Assembly (NCBI RefSeq): GCF_001976145.1
Contig: NZ_MOXD01000004.1
Location: 124,482-188,481 of the forward strand
Reading direction: 5' to 3'
DNA from: Serratia oryzae
GTDB lineage: Bacteria > Pseudomonadota > Gammaproteobacteria > Enterobacterales > Enterobacteriaceae
Length of the DNA stretch: 64,000 nucleotides
Shown: positions 34,330 through 45,133 of the stretch, piece by piece
Layout: each line of letters begins with the position of its first letter
How positions within the stretch are numbered: the stretch's first letter is position 1
Program-made: the position numbers and the translations under genes
Notes under the pieces: generated by a model
What the model was told of the DNA's origin: nothing
The model's input: the letters and a program-made list of their open reading frames with translations, nothing else
Databases searched by the model: none

Positions 34330-34500
34330 ATCAGTGAACCTCCCCAGGCTCTGCGTGACTCTCACAACCACTCACGAGGGGGCTTTCTGGTTTCAGGCAG
34401 AAGTCCGAACGGCGAGGTTAATGGCGCCGAACTGCTTTTCCGCCCTCCATCAATGGCCTCTCGTGACGGTTTTCACAAGTGGTAAATGACTTGTTTTAAG
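34330..34500 (-). promoter_or_regulatory. Structured gltB mRNA leader (possible three-way junction)
   Basis: On the gltB sense strand CACGAGAGGC (near 34462) pairs with GCCCCCTCGTG (near 34373), extended by ACC/GGT outside. Enclosed are GTTCGGCG/CGCC..GGAC (stem of about 8 bp, near 34402-34430) and CTTCTG/CAGAAAG (near 34384-34402). This makes a closing stem with two hairpins, ending 45 bases before the gltB start. I know of no named RNA family matching it. Confidence 0.4.
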
Positions 34501-34711
34501 AGGGAGTCTTAAATTACTGCATAAATATGACGAGACGTTTGCCCGTCCAGAAAGCTTCCAGCGGACTTCCAACTTATACGAGAAAGAATACGCAGGTCAA
34601 ATATAGGCTTAAGAAGGTTTTTTGATGGCGTAATCAGGCTTATTATTATGAAAAATAAGATTTTTCATACGTTTTCCCCGCCATGTGACGTCAAGGGGAA
34701 GCTCAGGGAAA

Positions 34712-34727
34712 TGTGAGCTGTCTCACT
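34712..34727. promoter_or_regulatory. CRP-like site upstream of gltB
   Basis: TGTGAGCTGTCTCACT matches the CRP consensus TGTGA-N6-TCACA at nine of ten conserved positions. CRP control of gltBD is known in E. coli. Confidence 0.55.
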
Positions 34728-35025
34728 ATAGTGCGCGGCCTGAATCTCTGAACCATGCTGGTTTGTGAGTTAATGTTGGAATTTTATTCTGCAAAGTATC
34801 TATTTATTGTCGGTTATAACTATTTTTCATCACTTTGTCATAAAGACATTAATCAGTGTGCGCTGATTAGAAAAATTCATCGTGACGGAAGTGATTTTAT
34901 TTTCAGTAATAGTGAATAGTTATGCCTGTTTCGGCCTTTAGAGAAAAGCGTTGATCTCTGTCATCGCGGGAAAAGCCACCTTTGATTAGCATCACGGGCT
35001 TTGAACACAGAGAAACACCAAGATT

Positions 35026-35952
35026 ATGCAGTTGCCGCAATTAGTCAATATGTTTGGCAGCGATCTCCAGCGCCGCTATGGCGAAAAGATCCACAAACTC
35101 ACGCTGCATGGCGGGTTTAGCTGCCCAAATCGCGATGGCACGCTTGGACGTGGCGGCTGCACCTTCTGTAATGTTGCCTCGTTTGCCGATGAACAGATGC
35201 AGCAGCAGAGTATCGCCGAACAGCTGGCGGTGCAGGCGCAAAAGGTCAATCGTGCCAAACGCTATCTGGCTTACTTCCAGGCCTATACCAGTACTTATGC
35301 AGAAGTGGAACTGCTGGCCAGCATGTATCGCCAGGCATTGTTAAAAGCCGCAATGGTCGGCCTCTGTGTGGGCACCCGCCCAGACTGCGTACCCAATGCC
35401 GCGCTTGACTTATTGGCCGGTTACCGTGAGCAAGGGTTTGAAGTGTGGCTGGAACTGGGGCTGCAAACGGCACACGATAAAACGCTAAAGCGCATCAACC
35501 GTGGCCATAATTTCTCCTGCTATCAACAGACCGCCCGGCGCGCGCGTGAGCGTGGCCTGAAGGTCTGTACCCATCTGATTGTCGGCCTGCCGGGGGAAAC
35601 CCAGGCCGAGCACCTGGCAACGCTTCAGGCGGTGGTAGAGTGCGGGGTAGACGGCATCAAGCTGCACCCGCTGCATATCGTCACCGGCAGTATTATGGCG
35701 CGAGCCTGGCAGGCAGGCCGTTTACCGGCGCTGGCGTTGGACGATTACGCCTCCAGCGCCGGTGAAATGATCCGCCATACGCCGAAAGAGATTGTCTATC
35801 ACCGTCTCTCCGCCAGCGCGCGCCGGCCAACGCTGCTGGCACCATTATGGTGCGAAAACCGCTGGAATGGCATGCAGGCTGTGGGCAGTTACCTGCAATG
35901 CCGTGGCGGGCAGGGCAGTGCTCTTGATAGCAGGCATCACTACTCTCTTTAA
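35026..35952 (+). CDS. yhcC: Radical SAM protein YhcC (TIGR01212 family)
   Basis: 308 residues. The N-terminal [4Fe-4S] cysteines are in SCPNRDGTLGRGGCTFC, a C-X11-C-X2-C arrangement characteristic of this family rather than the usual CX3CX2C. A TIM-barrel follows (LELGLQTAHD, LIVGLPGE). Divergent from gltB and upstream of arcB, as in E. coli. Function is not firmly known. Confidence 0.9.
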   Translation: MQLPQLVNMFGSDLQRRYGEKIHKLTLHGGFSCPNRDGTLGRGGCTFCNVASFADEQMQQQSIAEQLAVQAQKVNRAKRYLAYFQAYTSTYAEVELLASMYRQALLKAAMVGLCVGTRPDCVPNAALDLLAGYREQGFEVWLELGLQTAHDKTLKRINRGHNFSCYQQTARRARERGLKVCTHLIVGLPGETQAEHLATLQAVVECGVDGIKLHPLHIVTGSIMARAWQAGRLPALALDDYASSAGEMIRHTPKEIVYHRLSASARRPTLLAPLWCENRWNGMQAVGSYLQCRGGQGSALDSRHHYSL

Positions 35953-36066
35953 ACACCCTCCAGTCAGTTTGGGTTTGTAATCATTCCCACACTTCCCATC
36001 AAGGTTTCTTATCTCATTGGTGTTTTACGGTATGATTTAAACGTTTATGTCTGATGGGAATGGCTC

Positions 36067-38406
36067 ATGAAGCAAGTCCGGGTGTTGGCGCAGTACTACG
36101 TTGATTTAATGGTAAAGCTGGGGCTGGTGCGTTTTTCGCTGTTGCTGGCTTCGGCGCTGGTGCTGCTGGCGATGGTGGTGCAGATGGCGGTCACTATGCT
36201 GCTGCGTGGCCAGGTGGAAAGTATCGATGTGGTGCGCTCCATCTTCTTTGGCCTGCTGATCACGCCTTGGGCGGTCTATTTTCTTTCGGTGGTGGTCGAG
36301 CAACTGGAAGAGTCGCGCCAGCGCCTGGCTCGGTTGGTGGATAAGCTTGAAGAGATGCGTAATCGCGATCTCGCTCTGAACCAGCAGATGAAAGAGAACA
36401 TCACCCAGCTTAACCAGGAAATTGCCGAGCGCATCAAGGCGGAAGAAGGCCGCCAGCAGGTGATGGACAAGTTGACCGAAGAAATGGAACAGCGCGAGCA
36501 GGCGCAGATAGAGCTCGGCCAGCAGTCGGTGCTGTTGCGTTCATTCCTCGATGCTTCACCGGATTTGGTGTATTACCGCAACGAAGACAAAGAGTTCTCC
36601 GGCTGTAACCGGGCGATGGAACTGTTGACCGGCAAGAGCGAAAAGCAGTTGATCGGCCTGACGCCGTTTGATGTTTACAGCCAGGATGTCGCGGAGAAGG
36701 TCATCGAAACCGATGAAAAAGTGTTCCGCCACAACGTTTCTCTCACCTACGAGCAGTGGTTGGTGTACCCAGACGGGCGCAAAGCCTGTTTTGAACTGCG
36801 CAAGGTGCCGTTTTACGATCGCGTGGGCAAGCGTCACGGGCTGATGGGGTTTGGGCGCGATATAACCGAGCGCAAGCGCTACCAGGACGCGCTGGAGAAT
36901 GCCAGCAGGGAGAAGACCACCTTTATCTCAACGATTAGCCACGAGCTGCGTACGCCGCTTAATGGCATTGTCGGCCTGAGCCGTATCTTGCTCGATACCG
37001 AGCTGAATGATGAGCAACTGAACTACCTGAAAACCATCCACGTCAGCGCCATTACCCTGGGTAATATTTTCAACGATATTATCGAGATGGATAAACTTGA
37101 GCGGCGCAAAGTGCAGTTGGACAATCAGCCGGTGGATTTTACCGGTTTCCTGGCAGACCTGGAGAACCTTGCTGGCCTGCTGGCACAGCCGAAAGGGCTG
37201 CAGTTTGTGATGGAGCCGCAGCTCCCCTTGCCGCAGAAAATCATCACCGACGGCACGCGCCTGCGCCAGATTCTGTGGAATCTGATCGGTAATGCGGTGA
37301 AGTTCACTCCCCAGGGCCGTATTGTGGTGCGCGTGCGCTGTGAAGATCAGGAGCGGATGATTTTCGAAGTGGAAGATTCCGGCATGGGCATTCCCCAGGA
37401 TGAACAGGATAAGATCTTCGCCATGTATTACCAGGTGAAAGACCAGAACGGCGGGCGGCCCGCTACCGGAACGGGGATCGGCCTGGCGGTTTCCAAGCGG
37501 TTGGCGCAGAGCATGGGGGGGGATATTACCGTGCAAAGCGTACAGGGGCACGGTTCTTGCTTCACGTTGACTATCATGGCTCCGGCGGTGGAAGACTTGG
37601 TAAACGAGACCGAGCAGGAAGAAGAGTTGCCGTTGCCGGCATTGCACATTCTGCTGGTGGAAGATATTGAGCTGAACGTAATTGTTGCCCGTTCGGTGCT
37701 CGAGAAGTTGGGCAACAGCGTGGAGGTGGCGATGAATGGCCATGATGCGCTGGCGATGTTTGATCCGGACGAATTCGATCTGGTGCTGCTGGATATCCAG
37801 TTGCCGGACATGACCGGGCTGGATATTGCCCGCGAATTACGCCGCCGTTACAGCGGCCAGGCGCTGCCACCGTTGATTGCGTTGACGGCCAACGTACTGA
37901 AAGACAAAAAAGAATATCTTGATGCGGGTATGGACGATGTGTTGAGCAAACCCTTGTCGGTACCGGCCTTGACCCAGATGATCAAACATTACTGGGATCT
38001 ACAACCCTCGCATACCACAAAAAAAATGGAGCAAAAGGCAATGCAGATTAACGAATCGTTACTGGATACCGTCATGCTGGAGCAGTACATGGACCTGGTG
38101 GGGCCGCAGTTGATTTACCAGAGCCTGGACATGTTTGAGCAGGTGATGCCGGGCTATCTGGCGCTGCTGGATTCCAATATGACCGCGCGGGACCAGAAAG
38201 GGATCACGGAAGAAGGCCACAAGATTAAGGGGGCCGCGGGCTCCGTGGGGCTGAAGCATCTGCAGCAACTGGCACAGCAGATTCAGACACCGACCTTACC
38301 GGCATGGTGGGACAACGTGCAGGATTGGGTCGATGAGCTTAAGCAAGAGTGGCGTAACGATGTGGCAATGCTGCGGGCATGGGTAGAGAACGCTGAAAAA
38401 AAATGA
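36067..38406 (+). CDS. arcB: Aerobic respiration control sensor histidine kinase ArcB
   Basis: 779-residue tripartite hybrid kinase that senses quinone redox state and phosphorylates ArcA under low oxygen. Two N-terminal membrane segments (about 22-48 and 58-77), a coiled coil, a PAS domain (about 155-270), HisKA with SHELRTPLNG (about His 293), an ATPase domain, a receiver with LLDIQLPDM (Asp about 577) and an HPt domain with EEGHKIKGAAGS (His about 718). The 3' end overlaps the antisense sRNA gene arcZ. Confidence 0.98.
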   Translation: MKQVRVLAQYYVDLMVKLGLVRFSLLLASALVLLAMVVQMAVTMLLRGQVESIDVVRSIFFGLLITPWAVYFLSVVVEQLEESRQRLARLVDKLEEMRNRDLALNQQMKENITQLNQEIAERIKAEEGRQQVMDKLTEEMEQREQAQIELGQQSVLLRSFLDASPDLVYYRNEDKEFSGCNRAMELLTGKSEKQLIGLTPFDVYSQDVAEKVIETDEKVFRHNVSLTYEQWLVYPDGRKACFELRKVPFYDRVGKRHGLMGFGRDITERKRYQDALENASREKTTFISTISHELRTPLNGIVGLSRILLDTELNDEQLNYLKTIHVSAITLGNIFNDIIEMDKLERRKVQLDNQPVDFTGFLADLENLAGLLAQPKGLQFVMEPQLPLPQKIITDGTRLRQILWNLIGNAVKFTPQGRIVVRVRCEDQERMIFEVEDSGMGIPQDEQDKIFAMYYQVKDQNGGRPATGTGIGLAVSKRLAQSMGGDITVQSVQGHGSCFTLTIMAPAVEDLVNETEQEEELPLPALHILLVEDIELNVIVARSVLEKLGNSVEVAMNGHDALAMFDPDEFDLVLLDIQLPDMTGLDIARELRRRYSGQALPPLIALTANVLKDKKEYLDAGMDDVLSKPLSVPALTQMIKHYWDLQPSHTTKKMEQKAMQINESLLDTVMLEQYMDLVGPQLIYQSLDMFEQVMPGYLALLDSNMTARDQKGITEEGHKIKGAAGSVGLKHLQQLAQQIQTPTLPAWWDNVQDWVDELKQEWRNDVAMLRAWVENAEKK

Positions 38407-38502
38407 CCCCGACCTAGGCCGGGGTGCGCGAATATTGCGCCAACACCAGGGAAATTGTGAACCTGCGTATTGGTTTTCAATGTTCAGGTGGAGCAGGTTG
38501 CA
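38397..38502 (-). ncRNA. arcZ: Hfq-dependent small RNA ArcZ
   Basis: Encoded opposite the arcB-elbB gap, the same place as in E. coli. The minus strand contains the highly conserved 3' part TTTCCCTGGTGTTGGCGCAA then TATTCGCGCA, followed by a terminator CCCCGGCC-TAGG-TCGGGG and a run of T. The TGGTGTTGG core is the seed that activates rpoS translation and represses flhDC and other mRNAs. The 5' part differs from E. coli; I placed the 5' end at 38502 a few bases downstream of a TATACG -10-like element, so that boundary is approximate. Confidence 0.9.
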
Positions 38503-38643
38503 GAAAAATCGTATACATCATACAGCGAACAACATAGCAAATGTAAGCGCTCTTGTTAGAAGATTCATTAAAATGTGTGATGTAGTTAGTGTTTGTTCGT
38601 TTTGGATGCTCATCCGTTGGTCGTCCTGATTGGGAGAATATCG

Positions 38644-39297
38644 ATGAAACAGGTCGGTGTGGTACTGAGTGGTTGTGGTGTTTATGACGGTGCAGAGATC
38701 CATGAAGCTGTCCTCACCTTGCTGGCATTGGATCGTGCCGGTGCCCGTGCGGTGTGCTTTGCGCCTGATGAAGACCAACTCCATGTTATTAATCACTTAT
38801 CTGGTGATTTTTTACCTGAAAAGCGTAACGTTTTAGTGGAATCTGCGCGCATTGCTCGGGGGAAGATTCAGCCTCTTTCCCAGGCTGATGTCAGCCAGTT
38901 GGATGCCCTGATCGTACCCGGTGGATTTGGGGTAGCCAAGAATCTCAGCAGTTTTGCCGAGGAGGGCGCTGAATGTTTTGTTAATACAGATTTTGCTGAG
39001 ATTACGCAAAAAATGCATAAGGCACATAAACCAATTGGTTTTATGTGCATTGCTCCTGCGCTGTTACCGAAGATATTCGGCCAACAAATCCGGCTGACCA
39101 TTGGTAACGATCCCGATCTCGCTGAGGTGATCGATGCCATGGGGGGAGAGCCAGTGACTTGCCCTGTAGGTGATATTGTGGTCGATATTGAGAACAAAGT
39201 GGTAACGACGCCAGCCTACATGCTGGCTCAATCGATCGGTGAAGCGGCCCGCGGGATTGATAAGCTGGTTTCACGGGTTCTGGATCTCACCGCATGA
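38644..39297 (+). CDS. elbB: Glyoxalase ElbB (isoprenoid biosynthesis/DJ-1-like protein)
   Basis: 217 residues from ATG 38644 ([16 protein letters not shown]); the longer frame from 38593 would run into the arcZ promoter region. DJ-1/PfpI-type fold with the nucleophile Cys in [10 protein letters not shown] and ALIVPGGFG. In E. coli it shows glyoxalase activity and was earlier called sigma cross-reacting protein 27A. Overlaps mtgA by 4 bp. Confidence 0.95.
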   Translation: MKQVGVVLSGCGVYDGAEIHEAVLTLLALDRAGARAVCFAPDEDQLHVINHLSGDFLPEKRNVLVESARIARGKIQPLSQADVSQLDALIVPGGFGVAKNLSSFAEEGAECFVNTDFAEITQKMHKAHKPIGFMCIAPALLPKIFGQQIRLTIGNDPDLAEVIDAMGGEPVTCPVGDIVVDIENKVVTTPAYMLAQSIGEAARGIDKLVSRVLDLTA

Positions 39298-40025
39298 GCA
39301 GATGGGTGAGTCAGTCGCTGCTTTCCCGGCTGTGGTATTGGCTCAAACGCGCTTTGCTGGCGGTGCTGGGGTTGTGGCTGGCGGGGATTATCCTGTTTGC
39401 CTTTCTGCCGGTGCCCTTTTCTGCTGTGATGGTGGAGCGGCAAATCAGCGCCTGGTTAAGTGGTGATTTCAGCTATGTGGCGCATTCGGATTGGGTGTCG
39501 ATGGATGACATTTCACCGAATATGGTGCTGGCAGTGATGGCAGCAGAAGATCAGAAATTCCCCGATCATTGGGGTTTTGATGTGGCGGCCATCGAGAAAG
39601 CATTAAGCCACAATGAGCGCCGTCCGACACGCATTCGCGGTGCTTCTACGCTGTCCCAGCAGATGGTAAAAAACCTGTTTTTATGGGACGGACGCAGTTG
39701 GATACGCAAAGGGCTCGAGGCTGGCCTGACGGCAGGTATTGAGGTGGTGTGGACTAAGCGGCGTATTTTGACGGTGTATCTGAATATTGTCGAATTCGGT
39801 GATGGTATTTTCGGTGTGGAAGCCGCGGCACAGCGTTTTTTCAACAAACCGGCCAAACGGCTGACGGTATCAGAGGCGGCCTTGTTGGCGGCGGTTTTGC
39901 CCAATCCTCATCGGTTTAAGGTGAAGGCCCCATCAGGGTATGTGATTCAGCGCAAGCAATGGATTATCCGTCAGATGCGGCAGTTGGGTGGGGAAGGGTT
40001 TCTTAAAGAGAATGAGCTGGAGTGA
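39294..40025 (+). CDS. mtgA: Monofunctional peptidoglycan glycosyltransferase MtgA
   Basis: 243 residues. One N-terminal membrane segment (about 18-40) and a GT51 domain with the catalytic Glu in [14 protein letters not shown], plus [16 protein letters not shown]. Polymerises lipid II into glycan strands without a transpeptidase domain. Start overlaps the elbB stop (ATGA). Confidence 0.97.
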   Translation: MSRWVSQSLLSRLWYWLKRALLAVLGLWLAGIILFAFLPVPFSAVMVERQISAWLSGDFSYVAHSDWVSMDDISPNMVLAVMAAEDQKFPDHWGFDVAAIEKALSHNERRPTRIRGASTLSQQMVKNLFLWDGRSWIRKGLEAGLTAGIEVVWTKRRILTVYLNIVEFGDGIFGVEAAAQRFFNKPAKRLTVSEAALLAAVLPNPHRFKVKAPSGYVIQRKQWIIRQMRQLGGEGFLKENELE

Positions 40026-40097
40026 TGGGTCATTAGGCCTGAAAGCGTGCACCTTTTAACCCGTTGGTTATAACACCGGGCACCATTCCAGAGATGA

Positions 40098-40129
40098 CGC
40101 CCTCTTGGTAGAGGGCCGGGGTGAGGGCG
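40098..40129. repeat. REP-like palindrome between mtgA and dolP
   Basis: CGCCCTCTTGGTAGAGGG followed by CCGGGGTGAGGGCG; same motif class as the ends of the 5.5-5.8 kb array. Sits between convergent genes and may help stop transcription. Confidence 0.6.
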
Positions 40130-40162
40130 CAGATAACCCTGCTCTTACCCCGGTGTGCGAGT

Positions 40163-40738
40163 TTACTTAACGTAAGTAAATGCCTTGGTAACGTGCCTTA
40201 CACCGCTGATCTGGCTAGCGATCTGTGCTGCTGACTGCCCTTCTTTTGGCGTTACCAAACCCAGTAAGAACACTTCACCATTCTCGGTTGTTACCTTCAC
40301 GTTCGAGGATTTGACCGTGTCGCTGGTCAGGAGTTGCGAACGGACTTTGGTGGTGATCCAGGTGTCTGAAGACGCGGTTCCCAGGCTGATCGGCGTGCCC
40401 TGGCGGATTTCGTTATACACTTCTGTTGCCCCCTCTACGCCGAGTGCGATCTGCTTGGCACGGCTGGCAAGCTCGGTGCTGGGTGATTGACCGGTCAACA
40501 GCACCTTGCCCTGATAAGCGGTGGCAACAACCCGGGCTTCTTTTTTCAGTTGCTGATCTTTGCTCAGGGCACTTTCAACCCGGGCTTCCAAGGTTCCGTC
40601 ATCGACCTGCGTTCCTACGGAGCGCGGGTCTGTGGCGGTCTTTGTGGCAACGGCAGCACTGCCGACCACGACAGCGCCGACGCAGCCTTGTAACAGCAGG
40701 GCGCTGAACAGCACTGCCAATGTTGTTTTCAGCTTCAT
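40163..40738 (-). CDS. dolP: Outer-membrane division lipoprotein DolP (YraP)
   Basis: 191 residues from ATG 40738 (MKLKTTLAVL). Lipobox LLQGC gives the acylated Cys about residue 19; two BON domains follow (about 45-112 and 122-190). DolP localises to the division site via anionic lipids and keeps the outer membrane intact. Ten bases downstream of diaA. Confidence 0.96.
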   Translation of the reverse strand: MKLKTTLAVLFSALLLQGCVGAVVVGSAAVATKTATDPRSVGTQVDDGTLEARVESALSKDQQLKKEARVVATAYQGKVLLTGQSPSTELASRAKQIALGVEGATEVYNEIRQGTPISLGTASSDTWITTKVRSQLLTSDTVKSSNVKVTTENGEVFLLGLVTPKEGQSAAQIASQISGVRHVTKAFTYVK

Positions 40739-40748
40739 CTTGGTTCCT

Positions 40749-41339
40749 TTAATCGTCCTGGTGGGGGAACAACGTATTATCAATCAGGTCGCATAGGCAA
40801 TTTATGGTAAACATATGCATTTCCTGAATGCGTGCACTGCGGTGGGAAGGGATACGGATCTCAACGTCCTGTTGGCCAAGTAAGCCCGCCAATTCCCCGC
40901 CATCGTAACCCGTGAGGGCGACAATGGTCATATCTCGCGTTACCGCAGCTTCAACCGCTTTCACAATATCACGGCTATTACCGCGGGTGGAAATCGCCAG
41001 CAAGACATCCCCAGCATGGCCCAATGCCCGCACCTGTTTGGCATACACTTCGTCATGCAGACGATCGTTACCGATCGCGGTCAGTACCACGTTATCGGCA
41101 TTCAGCGCGATAGCCGGCAAGCTGGGGCGCTCGGTTTCAAAACGGTTGATCATACTGGCGGCAAAATGCTGCGCATTGGCGGCTGAAGTCCCATTGCCAC
41201 AGCACAGGATCTTGTTGCCGTTCAATAATGATTGCACCAGGGTCATCGCGGCGCGGGAGATTGCGTCCGGCAGGGCTTCCGCCGCTGCAATCTGGGTTTG
41301 GATACTTTCGGTAAAACAGACTTTGATTCGATCCAGCAC
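40749..41339 (-). CDS. diaA: DnaA initiator-associating protein DiaA
   Basis: 196-residue SIS-domain protein that forms a tetramer, binds several DnaA molecules and promotes orderly assembly at ori[23 protein letters not shown] and [11 protein letters not shown] are the SIS loops. Between yraN and dolP, conserved order. Confidence 0.96.
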   Translation of the reverse strand: MLDRIKVCFTESIQTQIAAAEALPDAISRAAMTLVQSLLNGNKILCCGNGTSAANAQHFAASMINRFETERPSLPAIALNADNVVLTAIGNDRLHDEVYAKQVRALGHAGDVLLAISTRGNSRDIVKAVEAAVTRDMTIVALTGYDGGELAGLLGQQDVEIRIPSHRSARIQEMHMFTINCLCDLIDNTLFPHQDD

Positions 41340-41389
41340 GTTGTTTTTAATCCACTAAGTCAAAGGCCGGTTACACCGGTAAACCATAG

Positions 41390-41782
41390 TTAATCCGCAT
41401 TGAAGGCATTCGGTATCCATTCTAACTGGCTACCGGTGATGGCAAAAACATCAAAACGGCAAGATGATGTGTCAAAACTGGCTCCGCGCCCTGCCAACCA
41501 GACCGCGGCGGCATGCAGCAAACGCTGTTGCTTGCGGTAAGTGACGCTGGCTGCGGCGTCACCAAAGGCGGCGCTGCGCCGATAGCGCACTTCGACGAAT
41601 ACCCAGGTTTGACCATCGCGCATGATAAGATCAAGCTCACCACCGCGCACCGTCACGTTGGCGGCGGTGAAGGTCAGCCCTGCGCGCTCCAGATAGCGGC
41701 GGGCCTGTATTTCGTAGCCCGCCCCTTTGGCGCGTCGACTCAGGAGACCGGAACGACCGAGCCCCGGCGGTATTGCAACCAA
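41390..41782 (-). CDS. yraN: UPF0102 family protein YraN
   Basis: 130 residues. The restriction-endonuclease-like fold has the conserved GGELDLIM and FVEVRYRRS motifs (Glu, Asp and Lys/Arg positions). Function unproven; possible nuclease linked to DNA repair or uptake. Its start overlaps the lpoA 3' end by 43 bp. Confidence 0.93.
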   Translation of the reverse strand: MVAIPPGLGRSGLLSRRAKGAGYEIQARRYLERAGLTFTAANVTVRGGELDLIMRDGQTWVFVEVRYRRSAAFGDAAASVTYRKQQRLLHAAAVWLAGRGASFDTSSCRFDVFAITGSQLEWIPNAFNAD

Positions 41783-43740
41783 GTTAGCTTCCTAGAGATC
41801 ACACAGTTGGGTGAAGCACTCAGCACACCGCTGGCACCAGAAACCTGGAACCCTGGCAGCTGACGCATTTCAGCAAAGTGGTTGGCCAATGTCCAGGCAT
41901 CCATCCCCATGGCGTAAAGGCGTACCAAAGAATAGTCGTTGCCGAATTTAGCACTGGCCTGCTGCTGCAGCGCTGGGTTAACCCCCGCCAACAGCGGGAT
42001 ATCACTGAATTGCAAACCTTCCATTTCCAGACGGAAATCGGGGCCTGCACCGGCCTGATAGCCGCGTGAGCTGGCGAACATGGCGGGTTTGCTGCGCGAG
42101 TTGGTGGTCATGTCGATCATCGGCTTGATCAGCATCAGTTGATCCTGCGTGGCCACGATATACACCGCATCAACGCCACCGCCGGTGGACGCCGGGATAT
42201 CGCTTGGCGGGGCAGGAATGGTCAGGCCGGCGATAGTCACCGACTGTGGCGCTTGCGCGGCGACCGAGACCGGCGTGCCGCTCATGCGGATACCGCCGCT
42301 GTTAACCATCTGACGCAGTTCTGTGGTAGAGCCGATGCTCTGTTGTAATACGGTTTGTCCCCCCTGCTTCTGCCACTCTTCGGCAAAGGCTTTGGCAATA
42401 CGATCGCCGAACGCGCCGCGCGGGATCAACAACAACGGCAGGCGTTTCTGCTGTGCCCAGATATGGCGTGCCGCATCGCGGGCTTCGTCTTCTGGGGAAA
42501 GTGCGAAGTAGCAGATGTTCGGGCTATCCTGCGGTTGTTCCGGCTGATTGAGGGCCAGCACGTTCAGCGTGGTGGGTGTGCTGGCAAGCTGTTCAACATC
42601 GGTTTTCAGTAACGGACCCACCACCAACGTGGCACCTTCCTGTTGAGCCTGAGCCAGCAAAGCGGACAACGGCTGACCGGAAGTATCATAGACCTTCACC
42701 TGAGCATTGGCGGGTTGCGTAGGCATCGCTGGCGCGGCGGATGGGGCTGCCGGTTGGGCCGGAGCAATGTCCGCAGGCGGCGCGGAAGGGCTCACCGCGC
42801 CGTTGGCATTTGGTGCCGCGGCAGCACTCTGATCCGGGTTATTGGTTGGCGGCGTTGGCTGAACCGGTACGGTGAGCGTAATGCCGCTTTGGGCGGTGGC
42901 AAAACCTTGCTGGATAGCGTCAGCAAACACCTTGGCTTGGCCGTTCAGCGGCAACAGCAACGCGATGTGCGAGGTGGAGGCCTGGCTGAAACTCAGCACC
43001 TGGTTCAATTGGCTTGGCAGATTTTTGGCCGCTGGGTTTTGTGGGTAGCGGTTCTGCCAGTCTTTGATGCCGGCTTTCAGCAGTTCGGGATCCTGTTTGT
43101 TTTCCTGGTAAACCCGCAACAGATCCAGCCAGCCCTGCAGCACGTTTTCGTCGGCGTTAATCACCAGGCTGTTCATATCAGCGGGCTTGAGGCCGAGCAG
43201 CGCCTTCCAGGTCTGATCCAGGTTATCCTGCCGTGCATTGACGGGCAGCAGCGGTTCCTGAGCAATATAGGCACGGATCAACGGCAGCGACGCATGGCCC
43301 TGATTGGCCGCAATCTGAGCCTGATACAGGCGCACTAACTGATTAGACGAAAGCGCGTTGCTGTCGATGCTGCTCAGTGAATTGCGTGCGGCATCGTAAC
43401 TTTTGTTGCCCACCTGCAGTTCTGCAAGCAGCAACTGGCGTTCTACCAATTGCGAGTTGTTCATGTCTTGTGGCAGGGCGTTCAGTTGCGCAGCAGCCTG
43501 CGGCAATTGGCCCTCACGGATTAATGCGCGAATAGCAAGTAATTGCCAGTCAGCCTTGTTATCATCGCTGCTTTGCTGCAGTTGTTGCAGATAGTAATCA
43601 GAGTTGGCGCTCGCTTCATCTTGTATATTTATCGGCGGAGTTTGTGGCGCCTGACTCGGGCAACCGGCTAACAGCATGGCTGCCAGTACAACAGGGAGTA
43701 AACGCCCTGCTTTGGTACGAATGAATGTTGAGGAAAGCAT
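41740..43740 (-). CDS. lpoA: Penicillin-binding protein activator lipoprotein LpoA
   Basis: 666 residues from ATG 43740 ([10 protein letters not shown]). Lipobox LLAGC anchors it in the outer membrane. The N-terminal TPR-like domain (about 30-250) spans the periplasm to reach PBP1A; a Pro/Ala-rich linker (about 285-345) leads to a PBP1-like ligand-binding C-domain. The linker is long and repetitive ([13 protein letters not shown]). Divergent from rsmI. Confidence 0.95.
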   Translation of the reverse strand: MLSSTFIRTKAGRLLPVVLAAMLLAGCPSQAPQTPPINIQDEASANSDYYLQQLQQSSDDNKADWQLLAIRALIREGQLPQAAAQLNALPQDMNNSQLVERQLLLAELQVGNKSYDAARNSLSSIDSNALSSNQLVRLYQAQIAANQGHASLPLIRAYIAQEPLLPVNARQDNLDQTWKALLGLKPADMNSLVINADENVLQGWLDLLRVYQENKQDPELLKAGIKDWQNRYPQNPAAKNLPSQLNQVLSFSQASTSHIALLLPLNGQAKVFADAIQQGFATAQSGITLTVPVQPTPPTNNPDQSAAAAPNANGAVSPSAPPADIAPAQPAAPSAAPAMPTQPANAQVKVYDTSGQPLSALLAQAQQEGATLVVGPLLKTDVEQLASTPTTLNVLALNQPEQPQDSPNICYFALSPEDEARDAARHIWAQQKRLPLLLIPRGAFGDRIAKAFAEEWQKQGGQTVLQQSIGSTTELRQMVNSGGIRMSGTPVSVAAQAPQSVTIAGLTIPAPPSDIPASTGGGVDAVYIVATQDQLMLIKPMIDMTTNSRSKPAMFASSRGYQAGAGPDFRLEMEGLQFSDIPLLAGVNPALQQQASAKFGNDYSLVRLYAMGMDAWTLANHFAEMRQLPGFQVSGASGVLSASPNCVISRKLTWLQYRRGSVVPVS

Positions 43741-43802
43741 ACTGTATCCAGTGATGTTTTTTTCAAGATGCTCAATATTAAATCGGCAATCCGGATGAAA
43801 CA

Positions 43803-44666
43803 ATGAATCAACAGCAACAATCAGTCATTTCTGCCTCAACGCTGTACGTGGTGCCTACTCCCATCGGTAACCTGGGGGATATCACTTATCGGGCACTCGA
43901 AGTACTGAAAAGCGTCGATCTGATTGCGGCGGAAGATACGCGTCATACCGGGTTGCTGTTGCAACACTTTGCCATTAGCGCGCGGTTGTTTGCGCTGCAC
44001 GACCATAACGAACAGCAGAAGGCGGACCAATTGCTGGCGAAACTGCAGGAAGGCCAGAGCATAGCACTGGTTTCCGACGCTGGCACGCCATTGATCAACG
44101 ACCCGGGTTATCACCTGGTGCGCCGCTGCCGTGAAGCCGGGATCCGCGTCGTGCCGCTGCCGGGTGCCTGTGCTGCCACCACGGCGCTGTGCGCCGCAGG
44201 GCTGGCATCCGATCGCTTCTGCTACGAAGGGTTCCTGCCGGCGAAAACCAAAGGCCGTAAGGATACTCTGCTGGCGTTGGCAGAGGAACCGCGCACGCTG
44301 ATTTTCTATGAATCAACCCACCGCTTACTGGACAGCCTGCAGGACATGGTCACCGTATGGGGGCCGCAACGCTATGTGGTGCTGGCTCGTGAGTTGACCA
44401 AAACCTGGGAGTCGATCCACGGTGCGCCGGTAGGGGAACTGCTGGCCTGGGTGCAGGAGGATGAAGTTCGCCGCCGCGGGGAGATGGTGCTGATTGTTGA
44501 AGGCCACCAGGTGCAGGATGACGATCTCCCACTGGAGGCGCTGCGCACGTTGGCGCTGCTGCAAAAAGAGCTGCCGCTGAAAAAGGCGGCGGCTTTGGCG
44601 GCAGAAATCCACGGCGTGAAGAAAAATGCGCTGTATAAACATGCGCTAGAGCATCAGGAGCAGTAA
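43803..44666 (+). CDS. rsmI: 16S rRNA (cytidine(1402)-2'-O)-methyltransferase RsmI
   Basis: 287 residues, tetrapyrrole-methylase-like fold. [27 protein letters not shown] and [12 protein letters not shown] are the family signatures. Modifies C1402 in the ribosomal P site with RsmH. Immediately upstream of rnpB, whose promoter begins at the rsmI stop. Confidence 0.97.
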   Translation: MNQQQQSVISASTLYVVPTPIGNLGDITYRALEVLKSVDLIAAEDTRHTGLLLQHFAISARLFALHDHNEQQKADQLLAKLQEGQSIALVSDAGTPLINDPGYHLVRRCREAGIRVVPLPGACAATTALCAAGLASDRFCYEGFLPAKTKGRKDTLLALAEEPRTLIFYESTHRLLDSLQDMVTVWGPQRYVVLARELTKTWESIHGAPVGELLAWVQEDEVRRRGEMVLIVEGHQVQDDDLPLEALRTLALLQKELPLKKAAALAAEIHGVKKNALYKHALEHQEQ

Positions 44667-44672
44667 AGCTGT

Positions 44673-44701
44673 TGACCTGCCGGGGGCACGACGCTACTAT
44701 C
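44673..44701 (+). promoter_or_regulatory. rnpB promoter
   Basis: TTGACC and TACTAT are spaced like a sigma-70 promoter and end about eight bases before the RNA start; the intervening GC-rich stretch is typical of a stable-RNA promoter. Confidence 0.8.
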
Positions 44702-44707
44702 CGCGCC

Positions 44708-45086
<379 letters not shown>

Positions 45087-45094
45087 ATCACATA

Positions 45095-45132
45095 GAAAAC
45101 CCCGCATAGCCTGAGCTGCGCGGGGTTTTTCT
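45095..45132. terminator. Bidirectional terminator between rnpB and yhaK
   Basis: AAAACCCCGC and GCGGGGTTTTTC stem with A/T runs on both sides, serving rnpB on the plus strand and yhaK on the minus strand. Confidence 0.9.
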
Positions 45133-45133
45133 T

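Larger units (their letters stand above)
34330..35025. other. gltB/yhcC divergent intergenic region (about 700 bp)
   Basis: Beyond the gltB leader this is AT-rich DNA without a credible gene. It contains a CRP-like site (34712-34727), a perfect 7-bp dyad TAATCAG-N6-CTGATTA (34850-34869) and several A/T-rich stretches. In E. coli the same interval carries Lrp, IHF, ArgR and CRP sites far upstream of gltB, so the length itself suggests conserved long-range control. Confidence 0.55.
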
